A stretch of 64,000 bases of DNA from an uncultured Clostridium sp. GTDB taxonomy: Bacteria > Bacillota > Clostridia > TANB77 > CAG-508. The position numbers were made by a program, and so were the translations under genes. Shown here one piece after another: positions 53,937-64,000 of this stretch (position 1 is its first letter; every line of letters begins with the position of its first letter). The notes under the pieces are model-generated. The model had not been told where the DNA came from and ran no database searches. It saw nothing but the letters and a program-made list of their open reading frames with translations. Location of the stretch: contig USEI01000007.1 in the NCBI GenBank assembly GCA_900553685.1, positions 20,787 to 84,786 on the forward strand, written 5' to 3'.

Positions 53937-56900
53937 ATGGCAATAAAGTCTGAAGAAAAAAATGAAAGAGCAATAGTATCAAAAAGACTACCTAGTTTTG
54001 CGATTAGTAGAAAACGTAAAGCTTCAACTGTTGATACTTCTGTTTCTAATGTTTCTTCAAAAAAATCAAAAAGAACTGTAGTTAGAAAAAACAAAAAGAA
54101 ATTAAATAATATCAACTTAGAAGCCTCAGAAATAAAAGAAGTTCAAGAAGTTCAAGAAGTTCAAGAAGTCGTTTCAGAAATACCAGAAGAAATTTCTAAT
54201 ACAAACGATATTAATGATAAAAAACAAGAAACAGCTGAAGTAACAATTTCTTTAGAAACAGTTACAAAAAAATCAAATGAAAATATCAATAGCAATGCCT
54301 CTTCTGATGAAATGGTTAATGAAAAAGAAATTATTAACAAAACAATTCTTGATGAGGATGTAAATATAGATAAATTAATTACTGAAGATAATAATTCATC
54401 AATTTCTAAAGAAGAAATAAATGAAGAAATTTCCCAAACTATTAATTCTGATATAGATGAAATTTCTAATGAAATAAAAAATAATAAAGAAGAAAAAAAG
54501 GCGCCAACTGTTATAACTCCAGACTACACTGTGCATAAATCAAGAATATCAAGAAGAAATTTATCTTTTAATTTAAATAAAAATCTTGATAATATTGTTG
54601 TTACAAATCCAAAAGATAAAGAGCCTGATATTTCAATAAATCAAAATGCACCTTTCTTCTATGAACCTTCTGTTTTTCAAAAATTTAATATTGATGTAAT
54701 AGACGCAGACTCTGATAAGGAAAATGATAATGAAATTGATGACTCACAAATTAATCTTCAATCTCAAGAAGATTTAGACTCAAAAGAGTTTGAGATTGAA
54801 AATAATAATAATAATGAAGATGAGCAAGTTATTTCTGATAAAACTAATGAGGATATAAAAGAAGCTACACTAGATGCTGAAGATAGCTCTGTTATTAATG
54901 AAGACATCTCAAAAGATATTACAAATGAAAATATACAAAATGATAAAGATATTCAATTAGATACTGAACTAGATGCTATTCTTACAGAACTAATAAAAAA
55001 AGAAATTGAACAAGGAGCTCAAAATAGAGAAACTATAGAAAATAAAGAAATCGAAGTTTCAAATGAAGTTGAAAATAATATTTCTACTAATAATGAAATT
55101 ACAGAAGAAACCCAAGATTCTTATATTGTTGAAAATACTCAAATTAGTAATATAAAACAAGAGGAAACAGAAAATTTAGAAAACAACAATAATAACGAGT
55201 CTGATGAAAATATAGTTAACGATAGTAATTCAGAAAACAATGAAAATTTTGAAGTTTCTGATATAGAATCAGAAACTATCACAGATACTGAACTTCTAGA
55301 AACTCTAATTGATGATACTGATAATGTGGAATTATTAGATGACATTATTGGTAATACTGATAATACAGAATTTCTTGATGAATTTCTTGAAAACCACGAA
55401 AATATTGAAGATGTTGACATTATTAAAGAAGCAGCTGATAATATTACTGATTCAAAAAATGTAAAAGCAGCTGAATCTGCCCCATTTTTTGATAGCTCAA
55501 TTCCTAAAATAGATTCTGAGATAAATAAAAATAATTTCTCTAAAAAACCAACTTTTTCTAATTTTTCAAACATATTTAGGAAATTTACTTTTGATGAAAC
55601 TAATTTTAAAAATATAGTACAAAATAACTCAGATTCTATTTCAATTTCTAATCAAGTTTTACCAAGTAACCAAAACATATTAGAAAACTTAGAAAATTCA
55701 AAAAAATCTGTAAAAGAATTAGAAGTATCTGCATCACCTGCAACTTTGATTATTCCTACAATAAATACAGATGAAACTCAATTTTCTTCTACTGATGAAA
55801 AAAGTGAAAATTCTGATAATATTTCTGAATTTTATAATATCATAACTCCTGCTTCATTGGATACAAAACCTGATTATGATGATTATGATGAAGATTATAG
55901 AGAAAAATCTGAAGAACCACAAAAAGAATCACAAATTTCTAATGAAAATATAGAAGGAAATAAAGATGTAAAAAATGAAAATACTCAAAATAATGATACT
56001 TTAGAAAATACAGATGATATTAATATAGATGACATTAGTATTAATGATTTAGAGCTTTTAGATAATATTGAACTTAATGACTTAGAAACTCTTTCTTCTA
56101 AACTAGATGAAGATGAAATTGATGAAGATTATATAAATGAAAATCCAATACATGATGATACATACTTTGAAAACTCTAATAATCAAGATGATTCTTATTT
56201 GAATAATGAATTTATAGAAGATACTGAAGATAGTTTAGAAGCTGAAAATTATGACTTTGAAAGTAAAAAAATGTCTAACTATTTTTCAGAAGATGATGAT
56301 TTTTCTATAGAAGACTATTTTGGATTGAAAGATTTAAAAAACGAAATACCTTTAGAAGAAAACGAAAATAATCCTGAAACTGAAGATCTTGAAGAATATG
56401 AAGATACTGATGCTATTGAATTTGATAATACTGATAAACAAGATTCTAATGAACTACAAGAAGAAAATTCACAAACAGATATATCTACTTTCAGTAAGCT
56501 AATAGAAAACTTTACTCAAACAATATCTACACTATCTGAAAGAATTGCTGACTTAGAAGAAAATAAAAATTCAAATAAAAACTCTTATGATACTAATGAG
56601 GCTGATGAAAATAATATTGAAGCTAAGGATAATGAAGAAGAATTTATTGAAGATACTACAGCAGCTGATATACATGAAGATACTAAAGAAACTTCTGATA
56701 GTATCTCTCCTACTGAAATTATTGATGGTGAAGTTGAATTAGAAAATATTGATGAAGATACAGAAATTATTGATGATAACAATACTAATATATTTGAAGA
56801 TATTTCTTTAGATGACATTTCTTTAGATGATATTGATGATATATCACTAGAAGATATTGAAAAACTTGATAATCCAAATATTGAAATTGATGATAACAAC

Positions 56901-58199
56901 ACTAATACTCAAGAAGAAGATGCAGTAGAATTTGACTTACCATTAAATGATAATGGAATTACAGATGAACCAAATCTTTTTGATAGTATTTCAGTAGATG
57001 ATATTAATTTAGATGACTTCAGTTTAGAAGATATTGAAGAATTTGAAAAAGACCAGGCAGAAGATTCTAAATTTGATGACACAAAAGCAGCAAAAGATAT
57101 TATAACAAAAACTTTTTCTGCTGAAAATTCAAATATAAATGATCAAATGAAATCAGAATTATTATCTGAACTTGAAGGAAATACAGATATAGATAAAGCA
57201 TTACTAGAAAACTCTGCTGATGACCTTTCAGATAATGCTGTAACATCTGATCTTTATAAAATCATTGATACTTTAGCAGAAACAATTACTCAATTAGAAA
57301 GTTCTCCAGATATGGAAGATAAACAACAACAGATTGATTCAAATGAAATTCTAAATGTACCTGCAGAACTTACTGGTGAAGGAAAAGCAATAAATATCCT
57401 TATAAATAAAGACGATATTTTCTCTATTTCAATATTGAATGAAACTTATGAGATTGTGGCTGATTTTGATGGTATATCTGTACTTTCAGAAAATATTCAT
57501 ATATCTACTCCTAAAAAGAATTTCTTTGTTAAAATTGGAGAAAAATATATAGAAATACACAACAAAAATGATAACTTCCTTGTATATACAAATTTTGAAG
57601 ATATTGAATTTGCAAATGCTATTAATAATGTTGCTTTCGCTAAGAAAAATAATAAAATAGAATTAAATATAAAAGAAGCCTTTAAAATATCTTCTACAAA
57701 CAATATTGTTGAATTATCTATGTTAAATACTTCCGTTGCTGATATAGTAAATTCAAACTCAGATAATTCTCAAAACATAGATGAATCTTCTATCTGTGAT
57801 AACAGAACTCTTCTAATTTCTGAAGAAACTCAAAAAGTTTATTTACCATATACTATAGAAGAAGTTATGAAAAAATTACATGATAGTAATGAATATCAGA
57901 CAGTAGAAGAAGTTATAGAAAATGAATATACTGTTCCTCTTGCTACTTTCAAAATGCCTATAATCTCTCGTTTCAAAGAAGCTTATAGATTTATGAGAGT
58001 AAAGGAAAAAAGTTCAGTATATGCAGCACTTGATTTAGCTTTAGAATTAATGTTTACTTCAAACTTAAATCCTGCAGTTATAAGAGCTGCTAAAGATTTA
58101 AAAGAATTAAATATATACTTAGATTGTTTATATGAAAACGAAGTAGATAAATTTGATTGTTTTAAAATTGTATATAAGGTTTTACCAAAAATCAAATAA
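53937..58199 (+). CDS. Giant acidic, low-complexity protein with folded C-terminus
   Basis: 1420 residues from ATG 53937, which follows GGAGG by 7 bases; an upstream in-frame start at 53829 has no ribosome site. A basic N-terminal stretch (about residues 10-60, RKRKAS, KKSKRTVVRKNKKK) is followed by about 1050 residues dominated by Asp, Glu, Asn, Ser and Ile. These include degenerate repeats of the type ISLDDISLDDI and IDDDN. The last 280 residues look folded (INILINKDDIFSISILNETY, FKEAYRFMRVKEKSSVYAAL). No signal or TM is seen, so it is cytosolic by sequence. Family unknown. Confidence 0.75.
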   Translation: MAIKSEEKNERAIVSKRLPSFAISRKRKASTVDTSVSNVSSKKSKRTVVRKNKKKLNNINLEASEIKEVQEVQEVQEVVSEIPEEISNTNDINDKKQETAEVTISLETVTKKSNENINSNASSDEMVNEKEIINKTILDEDVNIDKLITEDNNSSISKEEINEEISQTINSDIDEISNEIKNNKEEKKAPTVITPDYTVHKSRISRRNLSFNLNKNLDNIVVTNPKDKEPDISINQNAPFFYEPSVFQKFNIDVIDADSDKENDNEIDDSQINLQSQEDLDSKEFEIENNNNNEDEQVISDKTNEDIKEATLDAEDSSVINEDISKDITNENIQNDKDIQLDTELDAILTELIKKEIEQGAQNRETIENKEIEVSNEVENNISTNNEITEETQDSYIVENTQISNIKQEETENLENNNNNESDENIVNDSNSENNENFEVSDIESETITDTELLETLIDDTDNVELLDDIIGNTDNTEFLDEFLENHENIEDVDIIKEAADNITDSKNVKAAESAPFFDSSIPKIDSEINKNNFSKKPTFSNFSNIFRKFTFDETNFKNIVQNNSDSISISNQVLPSNQNILENLENSKKSVKELEVSASPATLIIPTINTDETQFSSTDEKSENSDNISEFYNIITPASLDTKPDYDDYDEDYREKSEEPQKESQISNENIEGNKDVKNENTQNNDTLENTDDINIDDISINDLELLDNIELNDLETLSSKLDEDEIDEDYINENPIHDDTYFENSNNQDDSYLNNEFIEDTEDSLEAENYDFESKKMSNYFSEDDDFSIEDYFGLKDLKNEIPLEENENNPETEDLEEYEDTDAIEFDNTDKQDSNELQEENSQTDISTFSKLIENFTQTISTLSERIADLEENKNSNKNSYDTNEADENNIEAKDNEEEFIEDTTAADIHEDTKETSDSISPTEIIDGEVELENIDEDTEIIDDNNTNIFEDISLDDISLDDIDDISLEDIEKLDNPNIEIDDNNTNTQEEDAVEFDLPLNDNGITDEPNLFDSISVDDINLDDFSLEDIEEFEKDQAEDSKFDDTKAAKDIITKTFSAENSNINDQMKSELLSELEGNTDIDKALLENSADDLSDNAVTSDLYKIIDTLAETITQLESSPDMEDKQQQIDSNEILNVPAELTGEGKAINILINKDDIFSISILNETYEIVADFDGISVLSENIHISTPKKNFFVKIGEKYIEIHNKNDNFLVYTNFEDIEFANAINNVAFAKKNNKIELNIKEAFKISSTNNIVELSMLNTSVADIVNSNSDNSQNIDESSICDNRTLLISEETQKVYLPYTIEEVMKKLHDSNEYQTVEEVIENEYTVPLATFKMPIISRFKEAYRFMRVKEKSSVYAALDLALELMFTSNLNPAVIRAAKDLKELNIYLDCLYENEVDKFDCFKIVYKVLPKIK

Positions 58200-58210
58200 T
58201 ATAAAAAAAA

Positions 58211-58246
58211 TAAAAAGTTCCAAGTAGTTGGAACTTTTTATTTTTC
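58211..58246. terminator. Bidirectional terminator between acidic protein gene and clpB
   Basis: AAAAAGTTCCAA, loop gtag, TTGGAACTTTTT, with A/T runs on both sides. Serves two convergent genes. Confidence 0.85.
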
Positions 58247-58276
58247 GAATACTTTTTAGCAAGAAATGTTATTTTA

Positions 58277-60979
58277 CTATTCTTTATTTTCTTCACCTAC
58301 TCCATTTTCTGTATTTTTTAATTGAGTTTTTTCTTGTACTTCTACTGTTTTATTTGTTTCAATTTTTTCTTTATCGATTTTTTCTCTAATATTTAGTCCT
58401 TTAATTTCTTTATCATAATAAACTTCAACTCTGTCACCTTCATTTATTTCATTTGCAATCATTTTTCTTGCAAGTAAAGTTTCTACTTGTGCTTGCACAA
58501 TTCTTTTTAAAGGTCTTGCACCAAATTCCATATCATAACCTTCTTCAATAAGCCATCTAATAGAATTTTTTGTAAATGAAAGGTCTATTCCCTTTTCTTT
58601 AACTCTCTTTATAACTCCTTTTAAAATTAATTCAACAATACCAAAAACAACTTCTTTATCTAGTGCTTTAAAGTAAATAATTTCATCTAATCTATTTAAA
58701 AATTCTGGTCTAAAATGTTGTTTTAATATTTTATCTATTTTATCTTTAACATCTTCAGTAATATCACCATTTCTAGCAATGCTATCTAAAATTAATTGTG
58801 AGCCTAAATTTGAAGTTAATATAATAACAGTATTTTTGAAATCTATAAGTCTACCTTGAGAATCTGTTACTCTACCATCATCTAATATTTGCAAAAAGAT
58901 ATTAAATACATCTGGATGAGCTTTTTCTACTTCATCAAATAAAACTACTGAATATGGTTTTCTTCTAACAGCTTCTGTTAATTGTCCACCTTCTTCATAT
59001 CCTACATATCCAGGGGGAGCACCAATTAATCTAGTAACACTAAACTTTTCCATATATTCAGACATATCTATTCTTATCATATTTTTTTCGTCGTCAAAAA
59101 GTGTTGCTGCTAAGGTTTTTCCAAGTTCAGTTTTACCTACACCTGTTGGACCTAAAAATAGAAAAGAACCTATTGGTCTATTAGGATTAGCAATTCCTGC
59201 TCTTGCTCTAATTATAGCTTCACTTACTTTTTTTACTGCTTCATCTTGTCCAATAACTCTTTGATGTAAAATTTCTTCTAAATGTAATAGTTTTTCTTTT
59301 TCAGCTTCTGCAAGTTTTGAAACAGGTATCCCTGTCCATTTAGAAACTACTGTTGCAATCTCATCTTCTGTAACTTTATTTCTTAATAAAGTATTTTTTC
59401 CTTGTGTTTTTTCTACTTCTTTTTCTTCTTGTTCAAGCACTTTCTTTAAATTAGGAAGTGTTGAATATTTAAGTTCAGCAGCTTTATTTAAATCATAAGC
59501 TCTTTCAGCTTTTTCTATTTGAGCATTAACATCATCTATTTTTTCTTTTAATTTTTGAATTCTTGTAATATTTTTTTTCTCATTTTCCCATTTTAATTTC
59601 ATTTCTTGGAATTGAGCTCTTAATTTTGTAAGTTCTGATCTTATGTGATTTAATTGCTTTTGAGCTTTTGGATTATCTTCATCTTCTCTTTCTAAAGACT
59701 TTTCCTCTATCTCATATTGCATAATTTTTCTAGAAATTACATCTACTTCTGTCGGCATAGATTCAACTTCACTTCTAATCATTGCACACGCTTCATCTAT
59801 TAAATCTATTGCTTTATCTGGAAGATATCTATCTGTAATATATCTATTTGAAAGTGTTGCAGCAGCAACTATTGCTGAATCTTGAATTTTAACACCATGG
59901 AAAATCTCAAATTTTTCCTGAATACCACGAAGTATCGTTATAGTATCTTCAACAGTTGGTTCTGCAACCAAAACTTGTTGAAATCTTCTTGTTAAAGCTG
60001 GATCTTTTTCAATATACTCTCTATATTCATCAAGTGTTGTAGCACCAACACAATGAAGCTCTCCTCTTGCCAAACGAGGTTTTAAAAGATTACTTGCATC
60101 CATTGCACCTTCTGATTTTCCTGCACCTACTAAATTATGTATTTCATCTATAAATAAAATAATATTTCCTTCGCTTTTATCTATTTCTTTTAAAACACTT
60201 GTTAATCTTTCTTCAAATTCTCCTTTATATTTTGCACCAGCTACTAATAATCCTAAATCTAATTCGAAAATAGTTTTTCCTTTTAAACTTGTTGGAACAT
60301 CTCCTCTAACAATTCTTTGAGCAAGTCCTTCAACTATAGCTGTCTTACCAACACCAGGCTCTCCAATCAAAACTGGATTATTTTTTGTTTTACGAGATAG
60401 AATTCTTATAACATTTCTAATTTCATCATCTCTACCTATTACTGGGTTTAACTTATTTTGTTTAGCAAGGTCAGTAACATTTTTTCCAAATCTTCCTAAA
60501 ACATCATAAGAATTTTCAGGTGTATCACTATTTACTGATACATTTCCTCTTATATCTTTTAATGCTACTAAAAATTTATTTTTATCTACTTTATAAGTCT
60601 TAAAAATTCTTTTTAAATTATCTGTTGCAGTTTCAAAAATACCAAGCATTAAATGTTCAACAGAAATAAATTCATCTTTCATTGCCTTTGCTCTTTTTTC
60701 AGCTTCATCTAATGCTTTTTCAACTTCACTTGAAAATCTTAAAGCAACTGTTCCAGTTACTTTAGGCATTCTATCAATTTCGGATTGAATTATAGTAGAT
60801 AATGAATTTACATCTATATCCATTTTCTTAAAAAGCATTGTGATTAGACCTTCCTTATCTTCTAGAAAAGCAGCCATCATATGAAAATCTGTAATTTCAG
60901 GATTATTATTTCTTGTTGTTATATTACTTGCATTTGTTATTGCTTCTTTTGATTTTTCTGTAAAATTTGAAACATTCAT
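58277..60979 (-). CDS. clpB: ATP-dependent chaperone ClpB
   Basis: Hsp104-type disaggregase that works with DnaK. The 900 residues include the N-domain ([15 protein letters not shown]), D1 with Walker A GEPGVGKT (about 205) and Walker [11 protein letters not shown], the M-domain coiled coil ([20 protein letters not shown], which separates ClpB from ClpC), D2 with GPTGVGKT (about 606) and sensor GARPLKR. A charged C-terminal extension of about 30 residues is extra. Strong ribosome site (AAAGGAGG). Only 25 bases separate it from the upstream membrane gene, and I see no CIRCE or CtsR-type operator in that gap. Confidence 0.95.
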   Translation of the reverse strand: MNVSNFTEKSKEAITNASNITTRNNNPEITDFHMMAAFLEDKEGLITMLFKKMDIDVNSLSTIIQSEIDRMPKVTGTVALRFSSEVEKALDEAEKRAKAMKDEFISVEHLMLGIFETATDNLKRIFKTYKVDKNKFLVALKDIRGNVSVNSDTPENSYDVLGRFGKNVTDLAKQNKLNPVIGRDDEIRNVIRILSRKTKNNPVLIGEPGVGKTAIVEGLAQRIVRGDVPTSLKGKTIFELDLGLLVAGAKYKGEFEERLTSVLKEIDKSEGNIILFIDEIHNLVGAGKSEGAMDASNLLKPRLARGELHCVGATTLDEYREYIEKDPALTRRFQQVLVAEPTVEDTITILRGIQEKFEIFHGVKIQDSAIVAAATLSNRYITDRYLPDKAIDLIDEACAMIRSEVESMPTEVDVISRKIMQYEIEEKSLEREDEDNPKAQKQLNHIRSELTKLRAQFQEMKLKWENEKKNITRIQKLKEKIDDVNAQIEKAERAYDLNKAAELKYSTLPNLKKVLEQEEKEVEKTQGKNTLLRNKVTEDEIATVVSKWTGIPVSKLAEAEKEKLLHLEEILHQRVIGQDEAVKKVSEAIIRARAGIANPNRPIGSFLFLGPTGVGKTELGKTLAATLFDDEKNMIRIDMSEYMEKFSVTRLIGAPPGYVGYEEGGQLTEAVRRKPYSVVLFDEVEKAHPDVFNIFLQILDDGRVTDSQGRLIDFKNTVIILTSNLGSQLILDSIARNGDITEDVKDKIDKILKQHFRPEFLNRLDEIIYFKALDKEVVFGIVELILKGVIKRVKEKGIDLSFTKNSIRWLIEEGYDMEFGARPLKRIVQAQVETLLARKMIANEINEGDRVEVYYDKEIKGLNIREKIDKEKIETNKTVEVQEKTQLKNTENGVGEENKE

Positions 60980-61004
60980 ATATTTTACCTCCTTTGTATA
61001 ATTA

Positions 61005-62378
61005 CTATTTTTGCGTCATCAAAATACATAAAAGAACATTAATATATTGTAAACTGCCTACAAATTTTATAAGTGTACCAGTTCTTTTTTGTACTTTCTT
61101 ATCATTTTTTTCTGTTCCTTTAATTAATTCTTGCCAAATTAATAACATTACTATTATCATAGAAAATTCAAAAAATATAGTTGTTCTTTCAGCAGAACTA
61201 AATACTGTTGGTGAAAAACCTATAATAATTTTAGATGCTAATCCTATTAAATAAATTAAAAGTGCTAAATTGTTTTTTAGGTTTTTAAAAATTATTAGTA
61301 GTGATAAACCTAGACATGTAAAATTTATAAGTGCTAAGCTCAAAGGAACAATGTTAAATAAATTATTACAATTTGCTGCAGTTAACATCATTCTATCCTC
61401 TATAATATAATTTCTAAGTTCTCCTACAAATGGAAAAATCTTATTTGTTACATTTGTAGTAATTCCTAATAAACAAATCGTTAAAAAAGGAATTATAGAT
61501 ATAATTCTATATGTGTTATTTTTATATGTAGAAAATATGTATATTGTTATAAGTAAGCTAAACATTGCATAAACTAAATTTATTTTCTCTATTATAATTC
61601 CAAAAGCAGATGTAAAACCTAATGAAATTTTATCTAATACTGTAAGCATTTTAAAATCTTGAAATAATTCTATAGTCTCAGTTTCTTTTCTGACATAATT
61701 TCCTGGACAAGTAAAAATGAATATTAAACTTGCTATAATCAATATGTTTTGAATTATCATATATGGATGAATTTTTTTATTTTTTAAAATCATTAATATA
61801 GAAAATACAATGTATACTCCAAATAATATTGCTGCTGTTTGTTCTTGATTTCCCGAATATATTAATGAAAGAGAATATAAAGGATATTGCCATGCTTTTA
61901 TTTTTTCACCATCCCAAATTTTTCTAATTGGAATAATCGCAAATAAACCAGTGGCTAATGGCCACATATAAACTGTTGTTGTTGTCGCCCAACCTGAACC
62001 ATTCATAGCATTCAGTGGATATAATAGCATCATAAAAACTAACATTGTATTATTTTGAGCCCTATCTTCTTTTTTTATAAATAAACGAGAAATAGAATAA
62101 CACGCTAAAGTAAACATTAAAGCTTCTATTAAAATCCATAAATATTTTGAAACTTTAAGTGTAAAACATTCTGCCATTTCAAGTAGTAATCTTGAAGTCC
62201 AGTTATTATACCTTTCCATCTCAAAAGAAAATATACTTCGATTAGAAACTTGTTCTAAAAACCATGCATCATCATGTCTGTTTGGAGTTATAAAAATTGT
62301 TAGTAGTAATTCTAATAAAAATACTATAATTATTGCTGATCTTCCATTTTCCAATATTTTTTTTATTTTTTCTTTCAT
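61005..62378 (-). CDS. GT-C-like polytopic membrane protein (DUF6056/GtrII-like)
   Basis: 457 residues, about 11 TM segments. Near the N-terminus after TM1 is NRHDDAWFLEQV, and NNWTSRLLLEM follows; an acidic pair just after TM1 is typical of GT-C glycosyltransferases that use lipid-linked sugar. Next to a GtrB-type gene, it is probably the transferase that moves a sugar from undecaprenyl-phosphate onto a wall or surface polymer. The exact family is not certain. Confidence 0.65.
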   Translation of the reverse strand: MKEKIKKILENGRSAIIIVFLLELLLTIFITPNRHDDAWFLEQVSNRSIFSFEMERYNNWTSRLLLEMAECFTLKVSKYLWILIEALMFTLACYSISRLFIKKEDRAQNNTMLVFMMLLYPLNAMNGSGWATTTTVYMWPLATGLFAIIPIRKIWDGEKIKAWQYPLYSLSLIYSGNQEQTAAILFGVYIVFSILMILKNKKIHPYMIIQNILIIASLIFIFTCPGNYVRKETETIELFQDFKMLTVLDKISLGFTSAFGIIIEKINLVYAMFSLLITIYIFSTYKNNTYRIISIIPFLTICLLGITTNVTNKIFPFVGELRNYIIEDRMMLTAANCNNLFNIVPLSLALINFTCLGLSLLIIFKNLKNNLALLIYLIGLASKIIIGFSPTVFSSAERTTIFFEFSMIIVMLLIWQELIKGTEKNDKKVQKRTGTLIKFVGSLQYINVLLCILMTQK

Positions 62379-62394
62379 TGTTAAATCCCCTATT

Positions 62395-62871
62395 CTATAT
62401 ATCTACACTTATTAATGTATTTGCTAAAATCTCTTTATTATCTTCTTTTAATAAGACATATATGTCATATTTGCCTTTTGGAATTCCAATTAATAAACAT
62501 TGTGCATGAATTCCTGCCATTTCCATATCTGTTCCATCTAAGTTGATATTTTCTTCCATTTTTGTTTTCATTAAATACATTTTGCCTGTGTCTTGATTTC
62601 TAATTACATAACTACTATTAACTATTCCTATAGGCTCTCCCTCTTTATAAGCCCAACCAGCAATTTCAATTTTCTTTTTTGATACTTCTAAAACATCTAT
62701 ATGAGTATTAATATCTTCATTACTCACAGTTGTATTTGGCCCCAGTTTATATGATTTAAATATAAGAATTGAAGCCATTACTAAACTTAAATAAAAAATT
62801 ATTACTACTATAGAAACAATTAAAATTCTACTAAACATTTTTTCATTAACTTCTATATCTAAAAAATCCAT
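62395..62871 (-). CDS. Unknown small membrane-anchored protein of the glycosylation module
   Basis: About 158 residues. TM at about 16-37, then a beta-rich exported domain (VSKKKIEIAGWAYKEGEPIG, YDIYVLLKEDNKEIL) like an Ig or carbohydrate-binding sandwich. ATG 62871 has GGAGGAG just upstream; a TTG at 62883 is part of that site. It lies between the GtrB and GT-C genes with gaps of about 15 bases, so the three form one unit. Function not known. Confidence 0.65.
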   Translation of the reverse strand: MDFLDIEVNEKMFSRILIVSIVVIIFYLSLVMASILIFKSYKLGPNTTVSNEDINTHIDVLEVSKKKIEIAGWAYKEGEPIGIVNSSYVIRNQDTGKMYLMKTKMEENINLDGTDMEMAGIHAQCLLIGIPKGKYDIYVLLKEDNKEILANTLISVDI

Positions 62872-62885
62872 CTTCTCCTCCAATT

Positions 62886-63842
62886 CTATCTTGATGTATT
62901 ATTAATTTCATTTATATTTATTTTCTTATCTATTATGTATATCGGTCTTCTTTGTGATTCTTCATATATTCTAGCAATATATTCAGCCATTACCCATAAA
63001 GACAAGAGTTGTATTCCAGTAAAAAATGTAATAGTTGTCATGATTGATGTCCAGCCTGGTATTAAATTATTTAAACTAAATGTATAAGAAATAATTGAAT
63101 ATATTAAAATTATTATTGAAAGAAATATAGAAAAACATCCTATCATTCCAACAAATTTTAATGGTTTACTTGAAAAACTTAAAATTCCGTCTTTAGCTAA
63201 TTTTACCATTTTGTTTAATGGATATTTCGTTTTTCCAGCATATCTTTCTTTTCTTTCATATTCAATTGGAGTTTGTTTAAAGCCCACCCAGCTAAATAAT
63301 CCCCTTAAAAACTTATTATGTTCTGGTAAAGAATTAATAACATCAACTACTTTTCTATCTGCTAATCTAAAATCTCCTGTATTCTTAGGAATTTCCACAC
63401 TTGAAAATTCATTTAATATTTTATAAAACATCTTAGCTGTAAACAATTTAAATGGTGTCTCACCTTTCCTGCTTATTCTTTTTGCATAAATAACATCATT
63501 TCCTTTTTCCCACAATTCAATCATTTTTTCAATTAATTCTGGTGGATCTTGTAAATCTGCATCTATAATAACAATAGCATCACCTGTTGTATATTTTAAT
63601 CCTGCTTGTACAGCTGCTTGATGTCCGAAATTTCTTGAAAATGAAATAGCCTTTACACGATTATCCTTATTTGCTATTTTTTCTATAATTGCTAATGTTT
63701 TATCTTTACTTCCATCATCTACAAAAATAATTTCTAATTCATATTTTTTTATTTTTTTAAAAACATCATCTATTCTTTTGTAACATTCTTCTGCAACTTC
63801 TTCTTCATAATACATAGGTACTACAACTGATATTTTTTTCAT
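62886..63842 (-). CDS. GtrB-type polyprenyl-phosphate glycosyltransferase (GT2)
   Basis: 318 residues. GT2 catalytic domain with VVVPMYYEEEVAEE, FVDDGSKDKTL, SFSRNFGHQAAVQAGL and DADLQDPPELI (the metal-binding DxD region), then two C-terminal TMs (about 232-254, 264-288) typical of DPM1/GtrB/CsbB proteins. It makes undecaprenyl-phosphate-linked hexose for a GT-C partner. It is the first gene of the module, with an extended -10 promoter upstream. Confidence 0.92.
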   Translation of the reverse strand: MKKISVVVPMYYEEEVAEECYKRIDDVFKKIKKYELEIIFVDDGSKDKTLAIIEKIANKDNRVKAISFSRNFGHQAAVQAGLKYTTGDAIVIIDADLQDPPELIEKMIELWEKGNDVIYAKRISRKGETPFKLFTAKMFYKILNEFSSVEIPKNTGDFRLADRKVVDVINSLPEHNKFLRGLFSWVGFKQTPIEYERKERYAGKTKYPLNKMVKLAKDGILSFSSKPLKFVGMIGCFSIFLSIIILIYSIISYTFSLNNLIPGWTSIMTTITFFTGIQLLSLWVMAEYIARIYEESQRRPIYIIDKKININEINNTSR

Positions 63843-63887
63843 CTATACAATCCCTTCTACTACTATAATTATTTTAAAATTGATATC

Positions 63888-63896
63888 ATTATATCA
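63888..63896 (-). promoter_or_regulatory. Extended -10 promoter of the glycosylation module
   Basis: Minus-strand TGATATAAT. There is no good -35 at 17 bases, but the extended -10 is perfect. It lies 46 bases upstream of the GtrB start. Confidence 0.5.
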
Positions 63897-64000
63897 CATT
63901 GTTTCTATTTTTTTCTATAATTATTAAAATAATTTTTAATATAACTTGTGGGTTAGTCAATCATATGTCACACTTTTTTGAAATTAATACTGTTTGAGCA

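Noticed and set aside
1..64000. CRISPR array, tRNA, rRNA, insertion sequence or prophage
   Set aside because: No regular spaced repeats, no cloverleaf or rRNA sequence, and no transposase or phage gene was seen on either strand.

Overview
The window is chromosomal DNA from a very AT-rich, spore-forming Bacillota, most likely an uncultured Clostridia lineage. The evidence is spoVG with a sigma-H-like promoter, spoIVB, an alpha/beta-type SASP, yqfC-yqfD, and the order yqfC-yqfD-(x)-ybeY-dgkA-(x)-era-yqzL-recO. Most genes are on the minus strand.

Layout. 1-2580: end of an unknown membrane-protein gene, spoVG and murC. 2699-17848: spoIVB, then a 14 kb Tad-like pilus or secretion operon. Reading from its promoter near 17.9 kb it holds a CpaB/SAF protein, two degenerate MinD-like proteins, a CpaF-like ATPase, a fused TadB-TadC-like membrane protein and eight small-to-large single-TM pilin-like proteins. 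18.0-30.1 kb: housekeeping and sporulation genes (Cof HAD phosphatase, SASP, hpf, recO, yqzL, era, DUF3048, dgkA, ybeY, yqfD, yqfC, DUF4116, a SipW-type peptidase and several unknowns). 30.2-30.4 kb: a structured intergenic element. 30.5-53.7 kb: a surface and matrix region with a 3271-aa beta-helix adhesin, seven TasA/camelysin-like proteins, SipW-type peptidases (one apparently catalytically dead) and an embedded McrB-like AAA+ module. 53.9-58.2 kb: a giant acidic protein. 58.3-63.8 kb: clpB and a GtrB-type glycosyltransferase module.

Main discovery candidate. era and the cpaF-like gene are each broken by one extra base. In both, the break falls at an in-frame CGG codon in the context NNU-CGG-AAA, and skipping the C (+1) restores the conserved protein exactly, at a glycine of the KH GxxG loop and of the Walker A loop. 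I searched every other gene here by eye and found no other in-frame CGG codon. This suggests CGG is an unassigned or 'hungry' codon used for +1 recoding, although shared sequence errors are not excluded. A third +1 break, in a DUF368 gene, is at an A7 run and looks ordinary.

Regulation. Predicted promoters of the pilus operon, a TasA-like operon and the large TasA/SipW operon each carry a TGTTAC(A) box about 31-33 bp upstream of the -35, and the adhesin promoter has one closer in. This suggests one regulator for all the surface structures.
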